64,000 nucleotides of DNA, taken from Massilia sp. Leaf139 (GTDB lineage: Bacteria; Pseudomonadota; Gammaproteobacteria; Burkholderiales; Burkholderiaceae_D). Positions 53,114 to 62,152 of this stretch are shown piece by piece. Numbering within the stretch: position 1 is the first letter of the stretch; each line of letters begins with the position of its first letter. The stretch covers positions 119,749 to 183,748 of the forward strand of contig NZ_LMOJ01000024.1 of NCBI RefSeq assembly GCF_001424165.1. Direction: 5' to 3'. The position numbers and the translations under genes were made by a program. A model generated the notes under the pieces. The model was given only the letters and a program-made list of their open reading frames with translations, ran no database searches and was not told the origin of the DNA.

Positions 53114-55510
53114 ATGAATGTCACCCTGAAGTCCAGCCGTACGATCCTGCGTCCATCCCGCATTGCACTCGCCGCCTCCGCCCTGTGCGTCTCGCTGGCG
53201 CAGGCCGCGCCTGCCGAAGACACGCCGGCCGCGCCCGATGCCGCGGCGGTCGAGAGCAGCGTGGCGGCGGGCGCCGTCGCCACCGTCGAGATCTCGACCC
53301 GCAAGACCCGCTCCACGGTGGCCATGTCGGGCGCCGAGGTGCAGAAGGTGATGCCGGGTGTGAATCCGCTGAAGGCCTTGCAGGCGCTGCCCGGCGTCAG
53401 CTTCCAGACGGCCGACCCGTGGGGTAACAACGAGCAGAACCTGTCGCTGTTCGTGCACGGCTTTAACGGCCAGCAGCTCGGCTACACGATGGACGGCGTG
53501 CCGCTGGGCGACCAGCAGTACGGCAACTACAACGGCCTGGCGCCGCAGCGCGCCCTCACCAGCGAGAACGTGCGCAGCGTGGTGCTGTCGACCGGCGCCG
53601 GCGACCTGGGCACGCCGTCCACCAGCAACCTGGGCGGCACCATCGAAACCTATTCGGGCGATCCGCTGGACCGCCGCAACGTCAACCTGCAGCAGACCGT
53701 CGGCAGCCACAAGGCCAGCCGCAGCTTCGTGCGCTTCGATTCGGGCGACCTGGGCGGCGGCAGCAGCCTGTACATCTCTGGCCTGCACCACGAAGCCAAG
53801 GCCTGGGATTTCAACGGCCGCCAGAGCAACGACCAGGTCAACGCCAAGTTCGTTCACCAGGGAGAGCACGGCAAGCTGACGATCTTCGCCGACTGGTCGG
53901 ACAAGATCGAGCCGAACGAGGATTCGACCCTGCACCAGGCCGGCCTCGCCGCGCCCTACACGCGGCCTTTCCTGTATCCGGACTTCGCCGCCGCGCTGGC
54001 CTACCTCGACCGCAACGGCGCGCCGCCCGCGGCCGTGGGCGCGAACTTCCGCAACTACTACAGCGACGCCCAGCGCACCGACAAGCTGGCCTACGTGAAG
54101 TATGACGCCTACCTGAACGACGAGCTCACCTGGAGCAACCAGTACTACTTCCACCACAACGACGGCGTCGGCGTGGTGGCCGGCCCGATCAACCAGGCCG
54201 GCCTGCCGGCGCTGTTCCGGGCCTATTATCCGAATCAGGATCTGAAGACGGTGTTCGGCAATTCCGGCTACGCGACCCGCACCACCGAGTACAAGATCAA
54301 CCGCCAGGGTGCGATGTCGACCCTGCGCTGGGATCTGGGCGCGCACCGCATCCAGACCGGGCTCTGGTTCGAGCATAACAACTCGGGCGCCTACCGCCGC
54401 TGGTATGCGCTCGACGTCAACAACCCGAGCACGCCTTACCAGCGCCCGAGCAATCCGCTCATTACCCAGTACGGCAGCGACATCGACAACAAGGTCGTCC
54501 AGTTCCACCTGCAGGACGAATGGAAGCTGCGCCCGGATCTGACGCTGCAGGGCGGTTTCAAGTCGAGCCTGCAATTCGCCGAGGGCATCTTCCCCGTACA
54601 GCAGCTGCCGGCCACGCTCAGCGGTGGCTCGCAAGGCCTGCCGGAAGGGAAGATCACGACCAGGAAATGGTTTCTGCCGCAGGTGGGCGCGCGCTGGGAC
54701 ATTTCCAGCACCGGCCAGCTGTTCGCCAACGTCCAGAAGAACATGCGCCAGTTCGTGACCTACGGCGGCGGCGGCAATTCGCCGTGGAGCCTGTCCTCGC
54801 AGGCCGCCTTCGATTATTTCAAGGCCACGGCCAAGCCCGAAACTTCGGTGACCTACGAGCTGGGCCTGCGCGATTCGCGCGTGCTCGACCTTGGCCCGCT
54901 GAGCGCCTTCGACGGCCAGGCGACGCTGTACCACGTGGACTTCGACGACCGCCAGCTGGCGATCAGCTCGAACCCGATCATCACCTCCTTTGCCGGCGGC
55001 ACCACCATCCTGTCGAACGTCGGCAGCGTCAAGACCGACGGCGTCGACCTCGGCGGCACCTTCCACTTCGGGCGCATGTTCAGCTTCTACGACGCCGTGT
55101 CCTACAACCGCTCGACCTATGAAGACAGCTACCTGTCCGGCACCACCGTGGTGCCGACCGCGGGCAAGACGGTGCCGAACACGCCGAAGTGGATGAACAA
55201 GTTCGTCGCCACCTTCAAGCCGGGCGCCGACCTCGAGATCGCGCTGTCGGGCGATTTCGTCGGCCGCCGCTACGCCACCTATACCAACGACCTCTCCGTA
55301 CCGAGCTACTTCCTGCTCGGCCTGAACGTCTCGGGTAAAGTGCCGTTTTCGACGGGCTTCCTGAAAAACATGCGCTGGAGCATGAACGTGACGAACCTGG
55401 CCGACCGCAAGGGTGTGCTGCAGCCGAACGTGGGGCAGGCGAGCGGCAGCTACGCCACCTACCCGATCCCGCCGCGCATGGGTTTCCTGACCGTGAAGGC
55501 GGACATCTGA
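53114..55510 (+). CDS. TonB-dependent outer-membrane receptor paired with glycerophosphodiesterase
   Basis: A 798-residue receptor with signal peptide (about 1-31), an N-terminal Ala-rich linker, a plug (NPLKALQALPGVSFQTADPW, NLSLFVHGFNGQQLGYTMDG) and a long barrel ending PPRMGFLTVKADI. Its stop shares a base with the start of the phosphodiesterase gene (TGATG), so the two proteins are made together. The cargo is thus likely a phosphodiester such as a glycerophosphodiester or a phosphorylated polyol; that is inference from pairing. The plug differs from that of the maltodextrin-locus receptor. A 9-base inverted repeat abuts its start. Confidence 0.88.
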   Translation: MNVTLKSSRTILRPSRIALAASALCVSLAQAAPAEDTPAAPDAAAVESSVAAGAVATVEISTRKTRSTVAMSGAEVQKVMPGVNPLKALQALPGVSFQTADPWGNNEQNLSLFVHGFNGQQLGYTMDGVPLGDQQYGNYNGLAPQRALTSENVRSVVLSTGAGDLGTPSTSNLGGTIETYSGDPLDRRNVNLQQTVGSHKASRSFVRFDSGDLGGGSSLYISGLHHEAKAWDFNGRQSNDQVNAKFVHQGEHGKLTIFADWSDKIEPNEDSTLHQAGLAAPYTRPFLYPDFAAALAYLDRNGAPPAAVGANFRNYYSDAQRTDKLAYVKYDAYLNDELTWSNQYYFHHNDGVGVVAGPINQAGLPALFRAYYPNQDLKTVFGNSGYATRTTEYKINRQGAMSTLRWDLGAHRIQTGLWFEHNNSGAYRRWYALDVNNPSTPYQRPSNPLITQYGSDIDNKVVQFHLQDEWKLRPDLTLQGGFKSSLQFAEGIFPVQQLPATLSGGSQGLPEGKITTRKWFLPQVGARWDISSTGQLFANVQKNMRQFVTYGGGGNSPWSLSSQAAFDYFKATAKPETSVTYELGLRDSRVLDLGPLSAFDGQATLYHVDFDDRQLAISSNPIITSFAGGTTILSNVGSVKTDGVDLGGTFHFGRMFSFYDAVSYNRSTYEDSYLSGTTVVPTAGKTVPNTPKWMNKFVATFKPGADLEIALSGDFVGRRYATYTNDLSVPSYFLLGLNVSGKVPFSTGFLKNMRWSMNVTNLADRKGVLQPNVGQASGSYATYPIPPRMGFLTVKADI

Positions 55511-56652
55511 TGAACCCGATCTACCCGGCCGGCGCCGCGCGCCGCCTGCTGCTGCGTGGCTTCGCCAGCGGCGCCGCGCTGGCGGCCTGGCCTGGTCTGG
55601 CAGGGGCGCAGAAGACTGCGTCGCGCCTGGATCGGAAGGCGGCGCCGGCGCTGTACGCGCACCGCGGCGCCAGCGCCCTGTATCCCGAGCATACGCTGGC
55701 CGCGTATGCGAAAGCGATCCAGGACGGCGCCGACTACGTCGAACCCGATCTCGTCTGCACGAAGGACGGGGTGCTGGTCGCGCGCCACGAGAACGCCATC
55801 ACCGACACCACCGACGTGGCCAGCCGCCCCGAGTTTGCGCGCCGCAAGACGCGCAAGACGATCGACGGCCAGGCGCACGAAGGCTGGTTCGTCTCCGACT
55901 TCAGCTTCGCCGAACTCAAGACGCTGCGTGCGGTGGAGCGCCTGCCGAAGATGCGCGGCGCCGCCCATGATGGCCAGTTCCAGCTCGTCAGTCTGGAGGA
56001 GATGATCGATTTCGTCGCCGCCGAGTCGGCCGCGCGCGGGCGCAGCATCGGGCTGATCCCCGAGCTGAAGCACTCGACCTGGTTCGCCGGCGCGGGACTG
56101 GCGCTGGAGGAGCGCCTGGTCGCGACCCTGAACGGGCACGCCTATACGCGGCGCGCGCCCGTCACCGTGCAGTCGTTCGAGACGGCCAACCTCAAGGCGC
56201 TGCGCAAGCTGCTCGGCCGCTCCACCCACATCCGCCTGGCCCAGCTCGTGATCGCGGGCGGGCGCAGCGACGCGTTGCGGCCGGCCGACGTGGCGCTGGC
56301 GAACGGCAGCCTGACCTATGGCGAGATGGTGTCGGCCGCCGGCCTGCGCGAGGTGGCGCGCTATGCCGACGTCGTCGCGCCGATCAGCCGCGCGGTGATT
56401 CCACTGGGCCCGGACGAACGCCTGGCGGCGCCGACCACGCTGGTCGTGGACGCGCACCGCGCCGGGCTGCAGGTGGTGGCCTGGACCTTCCGGCCCGAGA
56501 ACGCCTTCCTGGCGGCCGACTTCCGCGACGGCGCCGGGCCGAACGCGCGCAACGAGGCGGGATCGATCGCCGAGATGCGGCGCTACCTGGAGACGGGCAT
56601 CGACGGCCTGTTCTCCGACGATACGGCGTTGGCGCGCAAGGCGATCGGCTGA
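55510..56652 (+). CDS. glpQ: glycerophosphodiester phosphodiesterase (GlpQ-type)
   Basis: Hydrolyses glycerophosphodiesters to glycerol 3-phosphate and an alcohol. The 380-residue protein has a twin-arginine-like signal (RRLLLRGFASGAALA) and so probably works in the periplasm. GDPD-family residues are visible: H51 and R52 (YAHRGASALYPEHT), E60, E78 and D80 (YVEPDLV), H93 (ARHE), and later ELKHSTWF and VVAWTFRPEN. It is translationally coupled to the upstream TonB receptor (TGATG). No glycerol phosphate transporter gene is nearby in the window. Confidence 0.88.
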   Translation: MNPIYPAGAARRLLLRGFASGAALAAWPGLAGAQKTASRLDRKAAPALYAHRGASALYPEHTLAAYAKAIQDGADYVEPDLVCTKDGVLVARHENAITDTTDVASRPEFARRKTRKTIDGQAHEGWFVSDFSFAELKTLRAVERLPKMRGAAHDGQFQLVSLEEMIDFVAAESAARGRSIGLIPELKHSTWFAGAGLALEERLVATLNGHAYTRRAPVTVQSFETANLKALRKLLGRSTHIRLAQLVIAGGRSDALRPADVALANGSLTYGEMVSAAGLREVARYADVVAPISRAVIPLGPDERLAAPTTLVVDAHRAGLQVVAWTFRPENAFLAADFRDGAGPNARNEAGSIAEMRRYLETGIDGLFSDDTALARKAIG

Positions 56653-56744
56653 ACGGCGGCGCCTGGGAGCGCGGCAGGATGTGCCGGGGCGGCACGGATT
56701 TCTGATCTCGACTAGACTTCTTTCGTCCGATCCCTTGCGAGACC

Positions 56745-57776
56745 ATGATGCCCGCCATGACCGTCCGACCTGTCCACCTTGCCGCCATTCTTGCCTTGTC
56801 CCTGGCCTCCCTTGGCGCCGCCCACGCCGCCGACGAACCGGCCTATGGCCCCGAGCTCGAAGGGTTTACTTACCCCGCGCCCGTCCAGAAATTCAGCTTC
56901 ACCTCGCAAGGCGCGAAGCTGCACATGGCCTACATGGACATCGCGCCAACCGGTAAAGCCAATGGCCGTACCGTCGTGCTCCTGCACGGTAAGAACTTCT
57001 GCGGCGCGACCTGGGACGCGAGCATGAAGGCGCTCAGCGACGCCGGCTACCGCGTCGTCGTGCCCGATCAGATCGGCTTCTGCAAGTCGAGCAAACCCCG
57101 GCATTACCAGTACAGCTTCCAGCAGCTGGCCGAGAACACGCGTGCGCTGCTGGAGTCGATCGGCGTGAAGGGGCCGGTCACGATGATGGGCCATTCGACC
57201 GGCGGCATGCTGGCCGTGCGCTACGGCCTGATGTTCCCGCAGCAGACCGAGCAGCTGGTGCTGGTCAATCCGATCGGCCTGGAAGACTGGAAGGCACTCG
57301 GCGTGCCTTCGCTGGGCGTCGACAAGTGGTACCAGCGCGAGCTGCAGACCACGGCCGATAAGATCCGCAACTACGAGAAGGCGACCTATTACGTCAACCA
57401 GTGGAAGCCCGAATACGAACCGCCCGTGCAGATGCTGGCCGGGATGTACCGCGGGCCGGGCAAGGACATCGTGGCCTGGAATTCGGCGCTCCTGTACGAC
57501 ATGATCTATACCCAGCCGGTGGTCTACGAATTCCCGCAGTTGACGATGCCGACCCTGCTCCTGATCGGCCTGAAGGACAGCACCGCGATCGGCAAGGACG
57601 CCGCGCCCGAAGCGCTGCGGCCGAAGCTGGGCAATTATCCGGAGCTGGCGCAACGGACGGCGAAGGCGATTCCGAAAGCGACGCTGGTGAGCTTCCCGGA
57701 CATGGGCCACGCGCCGCAGATGCAGGATCCGAAGGCCTTCCACGCGGCGCTCCTGAAAGGGCTGGCGGCGAAGTAA
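56745..57776 (+). CDS. exported alpha/beta hydrolase
   Basis: A 343-residue hydrolase with a signal peptide (about 1-29). The fold is plain: VVLLHGKNFCGATW (oxyanion loop), the nucleophile elbow GHSTGG with S151, and the catalytic His in FPDMGHAPQ near the end. This type covers esterases, epoxide hydrolases and haloalkane dehalogenase-like enzymes; a substrate cannot be named. Three ATG codons lie close together (56745, 56748, 56757), and the exact start is uncertain. It is followed 24 bases later by the MpaB-type oxygenase gene and may share its transcript. Confidence 0.87.
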   Translation: MMPAMTVRPVHLAAILALSLASLGAAHAADEPAYGPELEGFTYPAPVQKFSFTSQGAKLHMAYMDIAPTGKANGRTVVLLHGKNFCGATWDASMKALSDAGYRVVVPDQIGFCKSSKPRHYQYSFQQLAENTRALLESIGVKGPVTMMGHSTGGMLAVRYGLMFPQQTEQLVLVNPIGLEDWKALGVPSLGVDKWYQRELQTTADKIRNYEKATYYVNQWKPEYEPPVQMLAGMYRGPGKDIVAWNSALLYDMIYTQPVVYEFPQLTMPTLLLIGLKDSTAIGKDAAPEALRPKLGNYPELAQRTAKAIPKATLVSFPDMGHAPQMQDPKAFHAALLKGLAAK

Positions 57777-57800
57777 GGCCTTTGCCGGCCGGAGGCGCCG

Positions 57801-58646
57801 ATGCTCGAGACCATACGCGAACTGATGCGGCCGCCCCCGGGCATGGCCTTCGACTTCAGCCAGCCGCGCGGCGAACTCGCGCTCGCGCCGGCGGACGGCA
57901 TCTCCTGGCAGGTGTTCGCCAATCCGGTTGCGCTGTTCGTCGGCGGCGTGACGGCCGTGCTGCTCGAGCTGGCCGAACCCTCGGTGCGCGCGGGCGTATG
58001 GAACGGGGGCGGCTTCCAGCGCGACCCGCTGCTGCGCCTGCGGCGTACCGGCTTTGCCGCCATGATGACGGTGTACGGCCCGCGCTCGGCGGCGGAGAAG
58101 ATGATCGCGCAGGTGGTGCGGGTGCACGAGCGCGTGCAGGGCCTCACGCCCGACGGCATGCCCTACCGCGCCAACGATCCGCGCCTGCTCGACTGGGTGC
58201 AGGCCACCGCCGTGTTCGGGTTCGTCGAGGCCTATCACCGCTATGTGCGGCCCCTGTCGGCGCGCGAAAAGGACGCCGCATTCATCGAAGCCGAACCCTC
58301 GGCGCGCCTGTACGGCGCGAGCGGTGCGCTGCGTTCGTGGGCCGCGTGGGAAGCGCTGCTGGCCGCGACCGCGCCGACGCTGGAGGGATCGCACATCCTC
58401 GCCGACTTCATCCGCATCATGACCGACACGCCGATCGTGCCCGCGCCGATGCGCCCGGTTCAGCGGCTGCTGGTGCGCGCCGCCGTGGCACTCGTCCCGG
58501 AGCCGGTACGCTCGCTGCCGCAGCTCGAAGGGCAGGGCCTGCGCCCGGGCGAGGCGACCCTGGTGCGCACGCTGGCGCGCAGCGCCGCGCTGCTGCCGCT
58601 GGGCGATACGCCGGCCGTGCAGGCTGCGCGGCGGCTGCGAAAATAG
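57801..58646 (+). CDS. oxygenase MpaB / DUF2236 family protein
   Basis: A 281-residue protein of the DUF2236 group, relatives of the latex-clearing rubber oxygenase and fungal MpaB, which are heme-using oxygenases. Family-like segments are GISWQVFANPVALFVGGVTAVLLELAEP, RTGFAAMMTVYGPRSAAEKMI, VRVHERVQG and DWVQATAVFGFVEAYHRY, in which conserved His and Tyr residues are seen. There is no signal peptide. GGAGG precedes the ATG by 6 bases. It follows the alpha/beta hydrolase gene closely, suggesting a two-step oxidation and hydrolysis of a lipid-like substrate (inference). Confidence 0.8.
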   Translation: MLETIRELMRPPPGMAFDFSQPRGELALAPADGISWQVFANPVALFVGGVTAVLLELAEPSVRAGVWNGGGFQRDPLLRLRRTGFAAMMTVYGPRSAAEKMIAQVVRVHERVQGLTPDGMPYRANDPRLLDWVQATAVFGFVEAYHRYVRPLSAREKDAAFIEAEPSARLYGASGALRSWAAWEALLAATAPTLEGSHILADFIRIMTDTPIVPAPMRPVQRLLVRAAVALVPEPVRSLPQLEGQGLRPGEATLVRTLARSAALLPLGDTPAVQAARRLRK

Positions 58647-58714
58647 GTGAACTGATAGTTGCGAAAAATTTAACTTTCGTGCTAGCGTACGGTTCCCGTC
58701 CTCAAGGAGTATTT

Positions 58715-59566
58715 ATGATCCGTCGCACTGCCCTGTTTTCTGCCCTGAGCCTGGCCCTGCTGCTGGGCGCCTGCAGCAAGAAGGACGACACCGAAGGCGA
58801 CCAGGCCCAGGCTGAACAGCAGGCCGCCGCCGAGGGCCAGGCCGAAGGCGATGCGTCCGCTGACGCGGCGCCTGCGCCCAAGATGAATTACTGGCCGGTG
58901 GTCGGCCCCTTCGTCGCCGGCAATTACAGCGGCGCCTGCACGCGCATGCCGGATGCGCGCAAGATGGATGCCGCGATCACGGTCGGCGCGGACGGCAAGG
59001 CCTCGGCCGCCGGCATGGCCGTCGATTTCACCATGGCGAAGAAGACCATGCTGATGCGCACGCGCGACGACAAGGGCCAGTACAACACGATGGCCATGTT
59101 CTCGGTCGACGACGACAAGGCCGGCATGCTGACGCTCCAGACCGGCAAGGCGGGCGAGGGCAGCTATGCCAGCCTCTCGCGCGACGACGTCGGCCTCGTA
59201 TGCAGCAATGCCGCCGGCATCGAGAAGCTGAACGCCCAGCCGCTCTACCTCTCGCTCGGCAAACTCCTGAACGGCAAGAAGCAGGCCGTCAGCTGTCTCG
59301 ACACCAGCAACCTGCTGGTGCGGCGCGATCTCGCCGTCGAATTGTCCGATGGCGTCCTGAAGGTCGGCGACGCCCGCTTCGACATGCGCGAGGCGGTCAA
59401 CGAGAGCTTCGTCTTCGACGACGCGGGCAGTACCGCGGGACTGATCCTGGTGCTGCCGGAAGAGCGCCGGATCAGCGTCATGTACGACGGCGCCGGCCAG
59501 GTGACCAACGTGACGGCCTTCGACAAGGAGGGCAGCACCCACGCCTGCGACCGCAAGGAAGGCTAG
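58715..59566 (+). CDS. lipoprotein of unknown function
   Basis: A 283-residue predicted lipoprotein: signal with lipobox LLGAC (cysteine at about residue 20), an Ala/Glu/Gln/Asp-rich linker to about 55, and then a globular domain starting NYWPVVGPFVAGNYSGACTRM with three or four cysteines (including LVCSN, VSCLD and HACDRK) that may form disulphides. AAGGAGT sits 4-5 bases before the ATG. I do not recognise the family. It stands alone, with an imperfect hairpin starting in its stop codon. Confidence 0.75.
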   Translation: MIRRTALFSALSLALLLGACSKKDDTEGDQAQAEQQAAAEGQAEGDASADAAPAPKMNYWPVVGPFVAGNYSGACTRMPDARKMDAAITVGADGKASAAGMAVDFTMAKKTMLMRTRDDKGQYNTMAMFSVDDDKAGMLTLQTGKAGEGSYASLSRDDVGLVCSNAAGIEKLNAQPLYLSLGKLLNGKKQAVSCLDTSNLLVRRDLAVELSDGVLKVGDARFDMREAVNESFVFDDAGSTAGLILVLPEERRISVMYDGAGQVTNVTAFDKEGSTHACDRKEG

Positions 59567-59633
59567 GAGTGCTTGACAAAATCACCAGGGCTGCGTTGCA
59601 GCGCCTCGCCCTGGCGATTATGTCAGGCACTCC
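59566..59633. repeat. 26-base imperfect inverted repeat at gene end
   Basis: Arms 59566-59591 and 59608-59633 pair with three differences, one of them a G-T wobble, around a 16-base loop. The left arm starts with the last base of the lipoprotein stop codon. There is no T run after it. It may protect the message end or be the trace of a small element. Confidence 0.6.
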
Positions 59634-59658
59634 CGATGGTGCGAATGGAGGCATCTGG

Positions 59659-59677
59659 TAGCATTCAAACAATGCTA
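59659..59677. promoter_or_regulatory. inverted repeat in the glucokinase/RpiR upstream region
   Basis: TAGCATT, five bases, AATGCTA: a perfect 7+5+7 palindrome about 53 bases before the gene's start. It differs from the HexR-like sites elsewhere, so it may bind another regulator or be part of the promoter. Confidence 0.4.
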
Positions 59678-59729
59678 TCCTTGCGGCTCATGACGTAGCC
59701 CAGCTTTCAGGCGTGGGAACCAAGCCGCG

Positions 59730-61592
59730 ATGATCACCGAACCAGACACCGAACAAAAATCCAGCCGTGCCTCCTACGCCGATGGCCCGCGCCTGTTGGC
59801 CGACATCGGCGCCACCCACGCCCGCTTCTCGCTCGAGACCGCCCCCGGCGTATTCCGCCAGACGGCGGTGCTGCGCTGCGACGACTACAGCGGCATCGTG
59901 CCGCTGCTGAACGCCTACCTGGCGCCCTGGTTCGAGCAGAAGGGCGAGCGCATCACGCACGCGGCCTTTGCCATGGCCAATCCGGTCAGCGGCGACCTGG
60001 TGCGCATGACCAATCGCGACTGGCGCTTCTCGACTGACGAGGTGCGCCGTGCGATGGGCTGGTCGACCCTCGTCATCGTCAACGACTTCACGGCGCTGGC
60101 GATGGCGCTGCCGGGCTTGCAGGCGGGCGACGTGCTGCAGGTCGGCCCGGGCAAGGCCCAGCCGCACGCGGTGGCGGGCGTGCTCGGCGCCGGCACCGGC
60201 CTTGGCGTCTCGGGCGTGATCCCGACCGCGGACGGATTCGTCACCCTCGGCAGCGAAGGCGGCCACGTCAACTTCGCGCCGAGCGACGAGCGCGAATTCG
60301 CGATCCTGCAATACGCCTGGCGCGAGTGGCCGCACGTGTCGAACGAGCGCATCATGTCCGGCCCCGGCATGGAACTGATCTACCGCGCGCTGGCCGAACG
60401 CAACGGCGTCGAAGCGCCAAGCCGCACGGCCGCCGAGATCGTGGCCTGCGCCCTCGACGAAGGGGACGCGCTTTGCCTCGAAGTGCTCGAATGCTTCGCC
60501 GGCATGCTGGGCGGGGCGGCCGCCAACCTGGCATTGACGCTCGGGGCCTTCGGCGGCATCTTCATCGGCGGCGGCATCGTTCCGCGCATCGCCCAGTGGT
60601 TCGCGACATCGCCGTTCCGCGCCCGCTTCGAGGCGAAAGGGCGCTTCACCGACTACCTGGCCCAGATCCCGACCTATGTGATCATGACGCCCAATCCCGC
60701 CCTGCGCGGCGTGTCGACGATCCTGTCCGAACACCTGCGCGGTCGCAGCGGCGCCAACACGCTGATGGAGCGCGTGCAGCACCTGCAGCACGAACTCTCG
60801 CCGGCCGAGCAGCGCGTGGCCGCGCTCGTGCTCGAGCATCCGCGCAAGGTATTGTCGGAGCCGATCGCGGAGATCGCGCGCCTGGCCGACGTGAGCCAGC
60901 CGACCGTGATCCGCTTCTGCCGCTCGCTCGGCTTCCAGGGCCTGGCCGAATTCAAGCTGAAATTCGCGGGAAGCCTGACCGGCTCGATCCCCGTGCGCCA
61001 CAGCCAGGTGCGCATGAGCGACAGCACCCACGATTTGTCCGCCAAGGTGATCGACAACACGGTCTCCGCGATCCTGAAATTCCGCGACGGCCTGGACGTG
61101 CATGCAATCGACCGCGCGATCGCGCTGCTGCGCAATGCCGGCAAGGTCGAGTTCTACGCGATGGGTAACGCGCGCGTCGTGGCGCTGGATGGGCAGCACA
61201 AGTTCTTCCGCTTCCGCATTCCGACCACGGCCCACGGCGACGCCCACCTGTTCCAGCTCGCCGCAGAACTGCTGAAACCGAACGACGTCGTCATCGCCAT
61301 CTCGACGGCCGGGCAGGCGCCCGAGCTGCTGTCCGCGGTGGACGCCGCCCGCCGCGCCGGCGCCAGCGTGATCGCCATCACCAGCAGCAAATCGGCGCTG
61401 GCGAAGAAGGCGGACGTCTGCCTCGCGGTCGACCATGCCGAGGACAGCACCACCTTCCTGTCGATGATTTCGCGCATCCTCCAGCTGCTCCTGATCGACA
61501 TCATGGCGGTAGGCATCTCGCTGGGCGCGCAGGCGGGGCAGGACGGCGATATCGAGGCGAGGAAGCTGCTCATTTCGCACCTGGACGTGTGA
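59730..61592 (+). CDS. glk: bifunctional glucokinase / RpiR (HexR-like) regulator fusion
   Basis: A 620-residue two-part protein. Residues 20-335 are a Glk-family glucokinase (LLADIGATHARFSLE for ATP, GAGTGLGVSGVI, GSEGGHVNF), making glucose 6-phosphate. Residues 345-420 hold an RpiR-type helix-turn-helix (LADVSQPTVIRFCRSLGFQG), and 440-610 a SIS sugar-phosphate-binding domain (AMGNARVVALDGQHKF, AISTAGQAPELLSAV). This fusion is known in Burkholderiales, where the second half corresponds to HexR, the regulator of glucose catabolism sensing Entner-Doudoroff intermediates. The enzyme's own pathway thus feeds its sensor. HexR-like sites lie in the maltodextrin region 11-20 kb away. Confidence 0.93.
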   Translation: MITEPDTEQKSSRASYADGPRLLADIGATHARFSLETAPGVFRQTAVLRCDDYSGIVPLLNAYLAPWFEQKGERITHAAFAMANPVSGDLVRMTNRDWRFSTDEVRRAMGWSTLVIVNDFTALAMALPGLQAGDVLQVGPGKAQPHAVAGVLGAGTGLGVSGVIPTADGFVTLGSEGGHVNFAPSDEREFAILQYAWREWPHVSNERIMSGPGMELIYRALAERNGVEAPSRTAAEIVACALDEGDALCLEVLECFAGMLGGAAANLALTLGAFGGIFIGGGIVPRIAQWFATSPFRARFEAKGRFTDYLAQIPTYVIMTPNPALRGVSTILSEHLRGRSGANTLMERVQHLQHELSPAEQRVAALVLEHPRKVLSEPIAEIARLADVSQPTVIRFCRSLGFQGLAEFKLKFAGSLTGSIPVRHSQVRMSDSTHDLSAKVIDNTVSAILKFRDGLDVHAIDRAIALLRNAGKVEFYAMGNARVVALDGQHKFFRFRIPTTAHGDAHLFQLAAELLKPNDVVIAISTAGQAPELLSAVDAARRAGASVIAITSSKSALAKKADVCLAVDHAEDSTTFLSMISRILQLLLIDIMAVGISLGAQAGQDGDIEARKLLISHLDV

Positions 61593-61745
61593 AGACCCAT
61601 GCTCGAGCAGGGGAGCAAGCTGATCCGGGTGCGTTGAAAGACGCGAAATAAATGCGTCCGGTTTCTCCCCCGACCGCAGTCGCTTTGCGATAATGCGGCA
61701 GCGCACCCGGCACGGGCCGGCAGCGTGCACCGACCATCAAAAGGA

Positions 61746-61955
61746 ATGAAGTTGAAAACGAAGTCACCTGCCAAGCTCTCCGACAAACTGACGCTCGCGA
61801 TCGGCGTGCTGTGTATCGCCGTCTCCTTCGTCGGCAGCTATCACGTCTCGTCGGATCACTGGTACAAGCTGCCGTTCTTCCTGGGCCTGTTCCTGGTCGG
61901 CGACTACGCGGTGTGGAAGCACCTGCGCGCCCGCAAGGCGGCCAAGCGGGCCTGA
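61746..61955 (+). CDS. small two-helix membrane protein
   Basis: About 69 residues: a basic front (MKLKTKSPAKLSDK), two hydrophobic segments (LTLAIGVLCIAVSFVGSY and PFFLGLFLVGDYAVW) and a basic tail. The AAAAGGA ribosome site touches ATG 61746, so TTG 61752, six bases further on, may be the actual start. No family recognised. It follows the glucokinase/RpiR gene by about 150 bases on the same strand but probably has its own transcript. Confidence 0.65.
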   Translation: MKLKTKSPAKLSDKLTLAIGVLCIAVSFVGSYHVSSDHWYKLPFFLGLFLVGDYAVWKHLRARKAAKRA

Positions 61956-62060
61956 CTTGCCGAGGTAGAGCCGGCGACAGGCTGTCGCAAACTGGCAGCA
62001 TCGCGTATAGGATTCAGCAGGGTCAATGCTCTGACTTCCAAATTCGGGAACAGTACGTAG

Positions 62061-62119
62061 CCACCGGTGGATCTGGCCTAAGCGCCAGGCTCACCGTCTC
62101 CGGGTGAAGACACACCCGG
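62061..62119 (+). other. three consecutive small hairpins in a leader region
   Basis: CCACCGGTGG (62061-62070), CTGGC/GCCAG (62073-62088) and a perfect CCGGGTG/CACCCGG stem (62100-62119) follow one another, 33 bases before the start of the Imm74-like gene. They look like a structured RNA leader or terminator remnants. No T run is present. Confidence 0.4.
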
Positions 62120-62152
62120 CTTGCGTGCAGTTCCCTTATAAGGAGTACGTTC

